64,000 nucleotides of DNA from Bacteroidales bacterium (lineage in GTDB: Bacteria > Bacteroidota > Bacteroidia > Bacteroidales > UBA7960): contig JAAYLH010000092.1 in NCBI GenBank assembly GCA_012521995.1, forward strand, positions 1-64,000, written 5' to 3'. Positions 1 through 7,708 of the stretch are shown here, piece after piece; the stretch's first letter is position 1, and every line of letters begins with the position of its first letter. Position numbers and translations under genes: made by a program. The notes under the pieces are model-generated. The model worked only from the letters and a program-made list of their open reading frames with translations, was not told where the DNA came from and ran no database searches.

Positions 1-276
1 AATACTTCACAAATCAAAAATGCCTGCCAGCCGGTTTACCCGCCGAAGGAGGGCAGACTGGGTTGATCGTTGATCGCAAATCAAAAGGTTTCGGGTATCG
101 GGTTTCAGGTATCAGGTTTTTGGTAAATCGAAAATCAAAATTCGTTAATCGTTGATCGTAAATCAAAGAATCTTTCTCAACCTCAACCTTAAACTTTGAA
201 CCAGGAACCTTGAACCCTAAACCCGTCTCTTTCTCAACTCCTGAACAAAAAGGGCTGGAGAAAGTCCATCTTTTTT
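1..276. other. Gene-free leader region with short direct repeats
   Basis: I see no coding potential here. The stretch holds degenerate direct repeats such as TTGATCGTTGATCG, which recurs in altered form near 145. Further right it runs into heptad-like repeats. A promoter for the downstream PurF-like gene lies at its right edge. An upstream gene, if any, lies outside the window. Confidence 0.5.
177..225 (-). repeat. Degenerate GGTTYRR heptad repeats, copy 1
   Basis: Read on the minus strand, this stretch breaks into consecutive seven-base units of the type GGGTTTA, GGGTTCA, AGGTTCC, TGGTTCA, AAGTTTA, AGGTTGA. Similar tracts occur near 2.2, 6.85 and 47.9 kb, always between genes. No function is known to me. 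Confidence 0.6.
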
Positions 277-284
277 TACCTTTG
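277..284 (+). promoter_or_regulatory. Promoter -7 element (TACCTTTG)
   Basis: TACCTTTG matches the Bacteroidota -7 consensus TAnnTTTG and lies 19 bases before the ATG of the PurF-like gene. This would give a short leader. No clear -33 TTTG is visible at the usual spacing. Confidence 0.5.
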
Positions 285-303
285 CATTTTAATATCCCCT
301 CCC

Positions 304-2205
304 ATGAGCGATGCGATCAAGCATGAATGTGGTGTGGTGCTGCTGCGGCTGCTGAAGCCCCTGGAGTACTATGTATCACATTATGGCACAGCCTTTTACG
401 GATTAAACAAGCTTTACCTTTTGATGGAGAAGCAGCACAACCGGGGCCAGGATGGGGCGGGGATGGGTTGCATCAAATTTGGGGTACCTCCCGGTGCGCG
501 TTACATGAATCGCATGCGCAGCAATGACCCCAACCCCATCAAGACCATCTTCGACCAGATCACGGGCAATTTCGCGAAAGCGGGCGATAAACATCCCGAA
601 CGCCTGGCCGATGTGAACTGGCTGAAAAACAACATGGACTTTTTCGGGGAGCTGTACCTGGGGCACCTTCGCTACGGCACCTTTGGCAACAACAGCGTCG
701 ACGCCGTACATCCATTCCTGAGGGAGAACAACTGGATGTCGAAAAACCTGATGATCGCAGGCAACTTCAACCTGACCAATGTGGATGAGCTGTTCGACAG
801 CCTTGTACACATAGGCCAGCATCCCAATGAGACCAGCGATACGGTGACCATCCTTGAAAAAATGGGGCACTTCCTGGACGAGGAAAACGAAGACCTGTAC
901 CGAAAATTCAAGGCAGAAGGCCATACAAAAAAAGCCATTTCGCCGATGATAGCGCGTAACCTCGACTTGCAGAACGTGCTGAAGAAAGCCAGCAAATACT
1001 GGGATGGGGGCTATGTGGTGGCAGGGATGCTGGGGCACGGCGATGCCTTTATTATGCGTGACCCGGCAGGGATACGGCCAGCATTCTATTATCGCAATGA
1101 CGATTTTCTGGTGGCCGCCAGTGAGCGCCCGGCCATTCAAACTGCCTTCAATGTTCCCCTGGAGCTTGTAAAGGAGTTGCAGCCGGGGCATGCCCTGGTG
1201 GTAAAGCGTGACGGGAACACTTCTGAGGTATTGGTTCGGGAGCCCCTGAAAAAAGCCTCCTGCAGCTTTGAACGCATTTATTTCTCGAGGGGAACGGACG
1301 CCGACATCTACATGGAACGTAAACGCCTGGGAAAACAACTGGTGCCTGCCATCCTGAACACAATCAATCACGATCTGGAGAACACAATCTTTTCTTATAT
1401 TCCCAATACAGCCATCAGCGCCTTCTGGGGCATGATGGAGGGGCTAAACAGCTTTTGTGATGAGGTGAAGAAGGAAAGGATACTGGATATGCGCGAGAGG
1501 CTTGATCACGAGAAGCTTGAAAAGATCATGGCCCTGCACCCGCGCGTAGAACAGATCGCGGTGAAGGACGCCAAGCTGCGTACCTTCATTACGGCCGACA
1601 GCGCCCGCGAAGACCTGGTGGCCCACGTATACGACGTTACCTATGGGGTGGTGAAGCGGGGCGAAGACACCCTGGTGGTAATTGACGATAGTATTGTCCG
1701 GGGCACTACTTTGAAAAAAAGCATCATCCGGATGCTGGATCGCCTGGGGCCCAAGAACATCGTCATTGTTTCGTCGGCACCCCAGATCAGGTATCCCGAC
1801 TGCTATGGTATTGATATGGCACGACTGAATGAGTTCATTGCCTTCCGAGCCGCAATAGATCTGCTAAAAGAAACGGGGCAGGCAGGCATCATCAGCGATG
1901 TGTACAAACGATGCAAGGAACAGGAGATGCTTCCCCGCGAAGAGACCACCAACTGCGTGAAGGAGATCTACAGGCCCTTCCGGCCCGAGGAGATTTCGGC
2001 CAAGATCGCCCAGATGCTCCATCCCCCACAGGTTAAGGCCAACATTGAGATCGTGTTCCAGACCATTGAAGACCTGCATACAGCCTGCCCGGGCCATACG
2101 GGCGACTGGTATTTCACGGGCAACTATCCTACCCCGGGGGGAAATAAAGTGGTCAACCGCTCTTTTATCAATTACATTGAGGGGAGGAACGAGCGCGCCT
2201 ATTAG
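304..2205 (+). CDS. Amidophosphoribosyltransferase-like protein (long PurF paralog)
   Basis: This is a class II glutamine amidotransferase joined to a phosphoribosyltransferase domain. The family reaction is transfer of glutamine-derived ammonia to PRPP, the first step of purine synthesis. The likely catalytic Cys is residue 9 (HECGVV), so an eight-residue N-terminal peptide would have to be removed. NRGQDGAG and GHLRYGTFG match glutaminase motifs, and IDDSIVRGT near residue 460 is the PRPP-binding loop. At 633 residues it is clearly longer than typical PurF (about 470-510) and fits the long paralog class of Bacteroidota. Whether it makes phosphoribosylamine or has another acceptor cannot be told from sequence. 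It is followed by heptad repeats and a terminator, so it is probably transcribed alone. Confidence 0.85.
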   Translation: MSDAIKHECGVVLLRLLKPLEYYVSHYGTAFYGLNKLYLLMEKQHNRGQDGAGMGCIKFGVPPGARYMNRMRSNDPNPIKTIFDQITGNFAKAGDKHPERLADVNWLKNNMDFFGELYLGHLRYGTFGNNSVDAVHPFLRENNWMSKNLMIAGNFNLTNVDELFDSLVHIGQHPNETSDTVTILEKMGHFLDEENEDLYRKFKAEGHTKKAISPMIARNLDLQNVLKKASKYWDGGYVVAGMLGHGDAFIMRDPAGIRPAFYYRNDDFLVAASERPAIQTAFNVPLELVKELQPGHALVVKRDGNTSEVLVREPLKKASCSFERIYFSRGTDADIYMERKRLGKQLVPAILNTINHDLENTIFSYIPNTAISAFWGMMEGLNSFCDEVKKERILDMRERLDHEKLEKIMALHPRVEQIAVKDAKLRTFITADSAREDLVAHVYDVTYGVVKRGEDTLVVIDDSIVRGTTLKKSIIRMLDRLGPKNIVIVSSAPQIRYPDCYGIDMARLNEFIAFRAAIDLLKETGQAGIISDVYKRCKEQEMLPREETTNCVKEIYRPFRPEEISAKIAQMLHPPQVKANIEIVFQTIEDLHTACPGHTGDWYFTGNYPTPGGNKVVNRSFINYIEGRNERAY

Positions 2206-2256
2206 GTTCAGGTTCGGGGTTCGGGGTTTGAGGTTTGGGGTTAAACGTTTGTAATT
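2206..2256 (+). repeat. Degenerate GGTTYRR heptad repeats, copy 2
   Basis: Directly after the stop codon the sequence is a run of seven-base units: GGTTCGG, GGTTCGG, GGTTTGA, GGTTTGG, GGTTAAA. This is the clearest of the four heptad tracts in the window. Confidence 0.7.
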
Positions 2257-2264
2257 CAGGGTTT

Positions 2265-2292
2265 AAACCTGACTACGGCTGGCAGGTTTTTT
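2265..2292 (+). terminator. Rho-independent terminator after the PurF-like gene
   Basis: AAACCTG pairs with CAGGTTT across an 11-base loop and is followed by a run of T. It would end transcription of the upstream gene. Confidence 0.5.
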
Positions 2293-2375
2293 GATCTTAG
2301 ATCTTAACCATGCCAACCCGACAACTTGACAACTTCACAACATTTACTGTGAACCAACTTCATACATCAAGTTCA

Positions 2376-3257
2376 ATGCTTCCTTCTATCATTCAAACAG
2401 GGTTACTCCAAATCCTTCAGGAAAAAAACGGGGGTTCGCCAGCCCTGCTGGATGTTCGTTCAGTGGGAGGCGGATGTATCAACGATGCCCAAGTGGTAAA
2501 AACCAATCAGGGATGGTATTTCATTAAATACAACCATGGCAGCCTTTACCCGGGAATGTTTGAGGCAGAGGCACGCGGCCTGAAGATCCTGGAGAAAGCA
2601 GATGCGGTCAGGGTGCCCCAGGTGATTGGAACGGGAATTGCTGGTAAGTATGAATTCCTGATGCTTGAATACCTTGAGAGCGGGCGACAGGAGAAACACT
2701 TCTGGGAGCATTTCGGGCGGGGACTGGCCGGGCTGCACAAGCATGCCGCAAAGCAATTTGGCCTGGATCACGATAACTACATTGGCAGTCTGCCCCAAAG
2801 CAATGCCTTCAGCAATCACTGGAAAGACTTTTTCATTTCCCAAAGGATAGAGCCTCAATTGCGCCTTTCGAGGCAAAGCGGCAAAGCAGACAGCCATCTG
2901 GTCAGCCTTTTTGAGCAATTGTTTGCCCGCCTGGATGCCTTCTTCCCCCAAGAGCCCCCTGCCCTGTTGCACGGCGACCTGTGGAGCGGAAATTACCTGC
3001 CAGGCCCCGATGGAGAAGCTGTCATCATTGACCCCGCCGTATATTACGGCCACCGCTATATGGACTTGGGCATGACCAGGTTGTTTGGAGGCTTCAGCCC
3101 TGAATTTTACATGGCCTACCAGGAGGAATACCCACTGGAGAGCCACTGGAAGGAAGGGCTGGAGATTGCCAACCTTTACCCCCTGATGGTCCACCTGAAC
3201 CTCTTTGGAGGAGGCTATCCGGGCAGCGTCAGGCAAGTCTTGAAAAAGTATTCCTGA
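2376..3257 (+). CDS. Fructosamine kinase family protein
   Basis: This protein-kinase-like fold enzyme of the fructosamine/ketosamine-3-kinase family phosphorylates sugar adducts on amines; the substrate here is inferred only from family. HGDLWSGN begins at residue 199 and carries the catalytic Asp. IIDPA at about residues 217-221 supplies the Mg-binding Asp (D219). The N-terminal GGCIND motif is typical of the ATP-binding lobe. The reading frame is open upstream to an ATG at 2310, but those 22 residues lack family character, so I chose the ATG at 2376 (MLPSII), giving 293 residues, the usual family length. It has no operon partner: a repeat element follows it. Confidence 0.8.
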   Translation: MLPSIIQTGLLQILQEKNGGSPALLDVRSVGGGCINDAQVVKTNQGWYFIKYNHGSLYPGMFEAEARGLKILEKADAVRVPQVIGTGIAGKYEFLMLEYLESGRQEKHFWEHFGRGLAGLHKHAAKQFGLDHDNYIGSLPQSNAFSNHWKDFFISQRIEPQLRLSRQSGKADSHLVSLFEQLFARLDAFFPQEPPALLHGDLWSGNYLPGPDGEAVIIDPAVYYGHRYMDLGMTRLFGGFSPEFYMAYQEEYPLESHWKEGLEIANLYPLMVHLNLFGGGYPGSVRQVLKKYS

Positions 3258-3296
3258 TCAGCCTGTTTTTCGGGTCTTTTAAATAAAAATAATCAT

Positions 3297-3504
3297 TAGT
3301 GTCCGGTTAAAATTACGAGATACTCCGCTACGCTCAGTATGACAAGCACTTTGAGAAATTTAGGGATTGGAGGGGTTGGTTGGGGCTTCGCCCCAACCAA
3401 CCCCTCCAATCCACACTTTTATAAACCGTAAAAGACTGTAATTCTGAGCGTAACGGAGTGAAGCGAAGAACCTCGTAATCAAAATAATATTTTATAGGAC
3501 AATA
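3297..3504. repeat. Nested inverted-repeat element (MITE-like)
   Basis: The region begins TAGTGTCC and ends GGACAATA, which are inverted copies with one mismatch. Inside these, TTACGAGATACTCCGCTACGCTCAG is mirrored in diverged form by CTGAGCG...CCTCGTAA at 3441-3478, and the centre is a perfect 21-bp hairpin. No transposase is encoded. The shape suits a non-autonomous miniature element or a decayed insertion sequence. I could not see a convincing target-site duplication. Confidence 0.5.
3365..3411. repeat. Perfect 21-bp hairpin inside the MITE-like element
   Basis: Positions 3365-3385 are exactly complementary to 3391-3411, with loop CTTCG. There is no T-run on either side, so it does not look like a classic terminator. 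Confidence 0.8.
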
Positions 3505-3588
3505 GTGAAAAATAATATTTCTTAACTTTATGGGATAAGTTTGAACCCTAATTTCCCACGCGGCTGAAAAGTCATTAATTCCAAGGCC

Positions 3589-6192
3589 ATGAAAAAACGC
3601 TCTACTCTTTTGTTTTCCCTGTTATTTGTTAGCCTGGGCCTGATGGCCCAGATTACCGGCCCACGCAATATCCCATCGGAGCATTATCCTAACCTGGCGG
3701 TCGCTGCTGACTCCCTCAATCAATACGGTACCGCCTCAGGAGGAGTCACTTTTATCCTTGCAGGCGATGCCGTTTTCGATCACAGTGCGCCCATCTCTTT
3801 TACCGCTACGGGCACTGCTACGGCTCCCATCGTCTTTGAATGGGATGGCACAGGTGCACGGCCCATTCTGAATATTTCAGGCACCACCGACAACGGTGAA
3901 GGCGGTCTTACCTTCTCGGGCAGTGATTACATCACCGTTGACGGCCTCGATATCCGCAACCCCGACGGGCTGCTGGAAAGCGGTATTGTCTTTCAAAATG
4001 CCTCTGCTACAGACGGTTGCCACTTCAACCTGGTCAGAAATACCCACATCACCCTTGATAAGACCAATCCAAATCAAACCCAGGGCGTCATGCTGAATGC
4101 CCTGACCGCCCCCACAAGCATTGAAGGCGCCATGAACAACAACCATTTTATCGACAACGTCATCAGCAATGCTGCCTTTGGCTATTATCTTGAGGGCAAT
4201 ACAAGCACCACCGAGCTGATGAGTTTCGGAAACCTTGTGGGAAGCACAGAATCGGGCGAAAGCCTTATTGACGACATTGTATTTTGCGGGGTCTATTTCC
4301 GCAGCCAGAACGGGGGTACCGTTCACGGCACCACCATCAGCAATATGGTCCGCATCGGCGATGGAACCACCGCCCCGGCAGCCATTTCCACCACCAGCGG
4401 AAATCCTTCAGCCATCCTGACCTTTCCCTTCAATATTTTCGACAACACAATCCTGGAGGCCCATTCCTCCTTCACCAGCATTTTCGGGATGTACATCAAT
4501 GCCCGCAAGTCGGTCCATAACATTTACAACAACACCCTGCATAACATCACCGCCACGGGTGGGGGCAACAATACTGCCACGGGGATTATGCTGTTTGCCA
4601 CCGATGTCGAGGCCAATATTTACAACAATATGATCAGTGGCGTTGCTGCCCCATCTTCTGAATTGTCGACGGCCCCCGTCAGCAAAGGCATTGAAATCCG
4701 TACGTTTGCCTCAGCCCATGTTTACCACAATTCCGTCAGGCTCGAATATGATGCCCTGAGTACGATCCACCATTCGGCTGCTTTTTACCTCAATAACAGC
4801 TCAAGCACCGTTGATCTGCGCAACAATATTTTCGTGAACCTTGCCAATCCTTCTCTTGGTGGAACGGGCTATATGGCTGCCTTCTTCAAAAGCACCAACA
4901 CCTTTTCCAATCTGAGCGCCACCACCGACAACAATGTCTATTATGCCGGGTCTGCAGGTCCCGCCAATCTGTTGTTTTACGGGCATAATTCAAGCGCCCC
5001 CCTTATAGCCCAGACCCTGGAGGAATACCAGCTTGCCGCAGCTACGATTGACCAGAACAGCTACACAGAAAACGTTCCTTTCCTGGGGGCTGATGAGCTG
5101 CACATCGATCCCCTTGCCAATAGTATTGTACGGGGCAATGCACTGCCCGTCACCGACCCCATTGTCGTGGATTTTGATATTGACGGCTTTATCCGCGACC
5201 CTGAAACCCCCGATATCGGCGCCCAGGAGTTGCCCGAAATCACCTTGCTCCTTGCACAGAACCCCTATCCCGAAAACAATGCTGAAGAAGTTTCCGTCAA
5301 TCTCGTGTACTTCGGGTGGGAATACCTCAACGAGCCCAATACCCTTGAGCCTGCAGGATTTCATCTGATGCTGGCCACTGATGCCGCTTTTGAAAATCCC
5401 CTGGACCTCTTTGAGCCCTGGATTCCTTATGTCAGCGGGCAGGAGGAATACATCTACAGCCTGCCCGAAACCCCCATCCTTGATTTTGAAACCACCTATT
5501 ACTGGCAAATCATCCCCTCGCTTAACCAGGAGGTGATTCCCGAAGAACCGGGAGCTGACACCTGGATCTTCACCACCGAAACAGAAACCTTCCCCTATCC
5601 CCTGGCGGCCTTCAACCCGCTGCCTGCAGATGAAGCCACCGATGTGGAATCAGATCTTACGGAGTTATCCTGGGAGTATGACCACGATCCCCTCTATGCT
5701 TTGCCTGCTGGCTTCCACGTATATATGGGCCAAACCGAAGCCCCTGGGGAAGAAGACCTGATTGGATGGGCTGAATTTATTGAAGAAAAGACCATCTATA
5801 CATTCACCTTCTCCGATGGCAGTGAACTCCTCCCCTATGAGTCTGCCTGGTACTGGAAGATCGTCCCCACGGCAGACCAGGATAATGGCCCAATGGCCCC
5901 GGATGCCGTAGTGTGGTCCTTTACAGTGGAGTCGGATCCCTATGTGGGCATTGACGATCCCCTGGCCGGCAAGCCGGTGTTCTACCCCAACCCCGCTCAA
6001 GATCGCCTGAATGTTCAGGTGAAAGAGGCGGGCATCCTTAAGATTTTTGACATCACCGGGAAGAAACTCGCTGAAATGAATGTGGCAGCAGGCTTGAATA
6101 CCATTGACCTGAACGGTTTCCCGAAAGGGATACTCCTGATGCAAGTGGTCAGCGGCAGGGAAGTGATCACCCACAAGGTCAGCCGCCGTTAG
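3589..6192 (+). CDS. Secreted beta-helix protein with T9SS sorting domain
   Basis: This is an 867-residue exported protein of unknown ligand or substrate. A signal peptide covers about residues 1-21 (ending LMAQ). From about 60 to 440 there are recurring NNxF/IxxN-type turns (for example IYNNTL, IYNNMI, DLRNNIF) typical of a right-handed parallel beta-helix. Two related Ig-like modules follow (about 555-660 and 680-775), both with FxWEY-type strands and YYW or WYWKI. The last 80 residues (FYPNPAQD... then KVSRR) match a type A T9SS C-terminal sorting domain, so it is likely exported across the outer membrane and anchored or released. Its stop overlaps the convergent downstream gene by 14 bp. 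Confidence 0.8.
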   Translation: MKKRSTLLFSLLFVSLGLMAQITGPRNIPSEHYPNLAVAADSLNQYGTASGGVTFILAGDAVFDHSAPISFTATGTATAPIVFEWDGTGARPILNISGTTDNGEGGLTFSGSDYITVDGLDIRNPDGLLESGIVFQNASATDGCHFNLVRNTHITLDKTNPNQTQGVMLNALTAPTSIEGAMNNNHFIDNVISNAAFGYYLEGNTSTTELMSFGNLVGSTESGESLIDDIVFCGVYFRSQNGGTVHGTTISNMVRIGDGTTAPAAISTTSGNPSAILTFPFNIFDNTILEAHSSFTSIFGMYINARKSVHNIYNNTLHNITATGGGNNTATGIMLFATDVEANIYNNMISGVAAPSSELSTAPVSKGIEIRTFASAHVYHNSVRLEYDALSTIHHSAAFYLNNSSSTVDLRNNIFVNLANPSLGGTGYMAAFFKSTNTFSNLSATTDNNVYYAGSAGPANLLFYGHNSSAPLIAQTLEEYQLAAATIDQNSYTENVPFLGADELHIDPLANSIVRGNALPVTDPIVVDFDIDGFIRDPETPDIGAQELPEITLLLAQNPYPENNAEEVSVNLVYFGWEYLNEPNTLEPAGFHLMLATDAAFENPLDLFEPWIPYVSGQEEYIYSLPETPILDFETTYYWQIIPSLNQEVIPEEPGADTWIFTTETETFPYPLAAFNPLPADEATDVESDLTELSWEYDHDPLYALPAGFHVYMGQTEAPGEEDLIGWAEFIEEKTIYTFTFSDGSELLPYESAWYWKIVPTADQDNGPMAPDAVVWSFTVESDPYVGIDDPLAGKPVFYPNPAQDRLNVQVKEAGILKIFDITGKKLAEMNVAAGLNTIDLNGFPKGILLMQVVSGREVITHKVSRR

Positions 6193-6838
6193 GCTCCTGT
6201 TTCTGACCCGTTTCGCTGAGGCGAAACCATACATAGCGTTCATTCTGGCCGATCTCAACAAGGCCGGCGCTGATCATATTGACAAGAATATTCTCGGCCT
6301 TGTATCGCGGTATATCGGCTAGTTTTGAGAACTTGTTCAGGGTGATGAAGGGATGGGCATTGAGATAAGACATCAGGATACGCTCATTATCTGAGTATTT
6401 TATCACTATACCCCGCTCACTGCTTTGCCGCTTCCAGAGCTTGATCTGCAAAGGTGTGGCAAGGATGTTCTGGTCGCCTACCCTCACATAGGCCATCCAG
6501 CGGTCTTCTTCTGTCAGCACAAAGGCAGGCTTCACCTTCAGGGCAGGCACATCAATCTCGAGCACCTGCTTGCCGTCGATGTTCCAGGGGCGGAAGGCAA
6601 AGTCGATCTCGGGCTTGCAATACATGCCTGCAGCGGCTTCTATCATATGATACTCCTCGTCGGTGCGCACCCCTGCAATGACCCCGTTGTCCTTCACCCC
6701 GATAAGCAGCTTCCCCCCGTCAGTATTGGCAAAAGCCACCAACGTACGGGCAATCTTACGGCTGTCATTCACCTGGAATTTGAAATCGAGCTGTTGATGC
6801 TCGCCCTGGGCAATGAGGTTATGGATATAACGGGACAT
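6179..6838 (-). CDS. AlbA_2 (Schlafen-type) domain protein with winged helix
   Basis: The N-terminal 130 residues carry the AlbA_2 pattern: a LDFK motif near residue 18, then NTDGGKLLIGVKDNG followed by an IAG turn. This domain is found in putative transcriptional regulators and Schlafen-like proteins and is thought to bind nucleic acid. The C-terminal 70 residues look like a winged helix (LNKFSKLADIP...ILVNMISAGLVEIG). An upstream TTG at 6850 is also in frame; I chose the ATG at 6838 (219 residues). It runs against the T9SS gene and overlaps its last 14 bp. The biological role is unknown. Confidence 0.7.
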   Translation of the reverse strand: MSRYIHNLIAQGEHQQLDFKFQVNDSRKIARTLVAFANTDGGKLLIGVKDNGVIAGVRTDEEYHMIEAAAGMYCKPEIDFAFRPWNIDGKQVLEIDVPALKVKPAFVLTEEDRWMAYVRVGDQNILATPLQIKLWKRQSSERGIVIKYSDNERILMSYLNAHPFITLNKFSKLADIPRYKAENILVNMISAGLVEIGQNERYVWFRLSETGQKQEPNGG

Positions 6839-6845
6839 GGAGCAG

Positions 6846-6885
6846 TTCAAAGTTAGGGGTTCAAGGTAGAGGTTGAGGTTAAGAA
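6846..6885 (+). repeat. Degenerate GGTTYRR heptad repeats, copy 3
   Basis: This is a short tract of AGTTAGG, GGTTCAA, GGTAGA, GGTTGA, GGTTAAG units just upstream of the AlbA_2 gene. It is weaker than the copies at 2.2 and 47.9 kb. Confidence 0.45.
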
Positions 6886-6903
6886 TATGCGGTCACTTAT
6901 TAA

Positions 6904-6942
6904 AATGGGAAGATAAAAAAAGAAACCACCAGACTTCCCATT
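6904..6942 (-). terminator. Possible terminator after thpR
   Basis: AATGGGAAG pairs with CTTCCCATT across a 21-base loop. On the minus strand the stem is followed by TTTAAT. The long loop makes this only moderately convincing. Confidence 0.35.
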
Positions 6943-6963
6943 GAATAAAAAAGAGTAAAAAAA

Positions 6964-7536
6964 TTATGCGCGATGTCCTTCACCGAGTTTAAATTCCTCC
7001 ACGATCTTATATAAGGGACCCTGTGGGCGTAGAAAGCTTTCCATAAGGTAGAAGGACCCTGTAGGGACTTTTGCAAATTTCTGACCGTTAAATTCGCTTT
7101 CCAGGGCACGCAGGCCAAGGGTGTCCTGAATGTATTTGATGCGTCCGATGGTCAGGTGGGGTGAAAAGAACTTTCTGTCGGGCTCATACCCGAGGGGCGA
7201 CAGGAAATGGTTAAGGCTGTGGTACAGGTCTTCCAGGGTTTTGCTGTTGCGAATGCCCAGCCAGATCACATTGGGCTGGCGGGTACTGCCAAAGGTGCCG
7301 CAGCCTTCCACCGAAAAGGAGAAGGGCGGGAAGTTGGCGGCGCCCAGGTGCAAAGCTTCCATAATGCCATCCACCTGTTCATTGGGCGTATCGCCGAAGA
7401 ATTTAAGCGTAAGGTGCAGGTTTTGAGGCGATACCCAGTTTACCCTGGCCTCGCTCAGTTCTTGTCTGAAAGCCTCCATTGCCTTTTCCAGGGCATCGTT
7501 CAGGGGCACTTTCACGGCACAGAAAAGTCGTCTCAT
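6964..7536 (-). CDS. thpR: RNA 2',3'-cyclic phosphodiesterase
   Basis: This is a member of the 2H phosphoesterase superfamily, which opens 2',3'-cyclic phosphate ends on RNA. Both catalytic HxT motifs are present: H41/T43 (LHLTLKFFG) and H127/T129 (PHLTIGR). The 190-residue length is normal for the family. It lies upstream of the AlbA_2 gene on the same strand with about 125 bp between them. The tRNA-Ala promoter lies just beyond its start, pointing the other way. Confidence 0.9.
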   Translation of the reverse strand: MRRLFCAVKVPLNDALEKAMEAFRQELSEARVNWVSPQNLHLTLKFFGDTPNEQVDGIMEALHLGAANFPPFSFSVEGCGTFGSTRQPNVIWLGIRNSKTLEDLYHSLNHFLSPLGYEPDRKFFSPHLTIGRIKYIQDTLGLRALESEFNGQKFAKVPTGSFYLMESFLRPQGPLYKIVEEFKLGEGHRA

Positions 7537-7553
7537 ATTTGCAAGAAATTTTA

Positions 7554-7585
7554 TTTGGTCAATTCGCGAAAACCGATTAATTTTG
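7554..7585 (+). promoter_or_regulatory. Promoter of tRNA-Ala (TTTG-N20-TAATTTTG)
   Basis: TTTG at 7554-7557 and TAATTTTG at 7578-7585 are 20 bases apart, an excellent match to the Bacteroidota primary-sigma promoter. The tRNA begins 12 bases downstream. Confidence 0.7.
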
Positions 7586-7597
7586 CAAACTACAAAA

Positions 7598-7671
7598 GGG
7601 GAATTAGCTCAGTTGGCTAGAGCGTTTGGCTGGCAGCCAAGAGGTCATCGGTTCGAGCCCGATATTCTCCA
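7598..7671 (+). tRNA. tRNA-Ala (anticodon GGC)
   Basis: The cloverleaf folds completely. The acceptor stem GGGGAAT pairs with ATTCTCC and includes the G3-U70 wobble that identifies alanine tRNAs. The anticodon loop is CTGGCAG, anticodon GGC, and the T-loop reads TTCGAGC. The discriminator base is A. CCA is not encoded (CCC follows). Confidence 0.97.
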
Positions 7672-7675
7672 CCCA

Positions 7676-7708
7676 AACCCGGCTCCTGAAAGAGGCCGGG
7701 TTTTTTTT
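7676..7708 (+). terminator. Terminator after tRNA-Ala
   Basis: AACCCGGC pairs with GCCGGGTT (one bulge) and is followed by a run of eight T. Its last bases coincide with the stop region of the convergent lutB-like gene. Confidence 0.8.
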
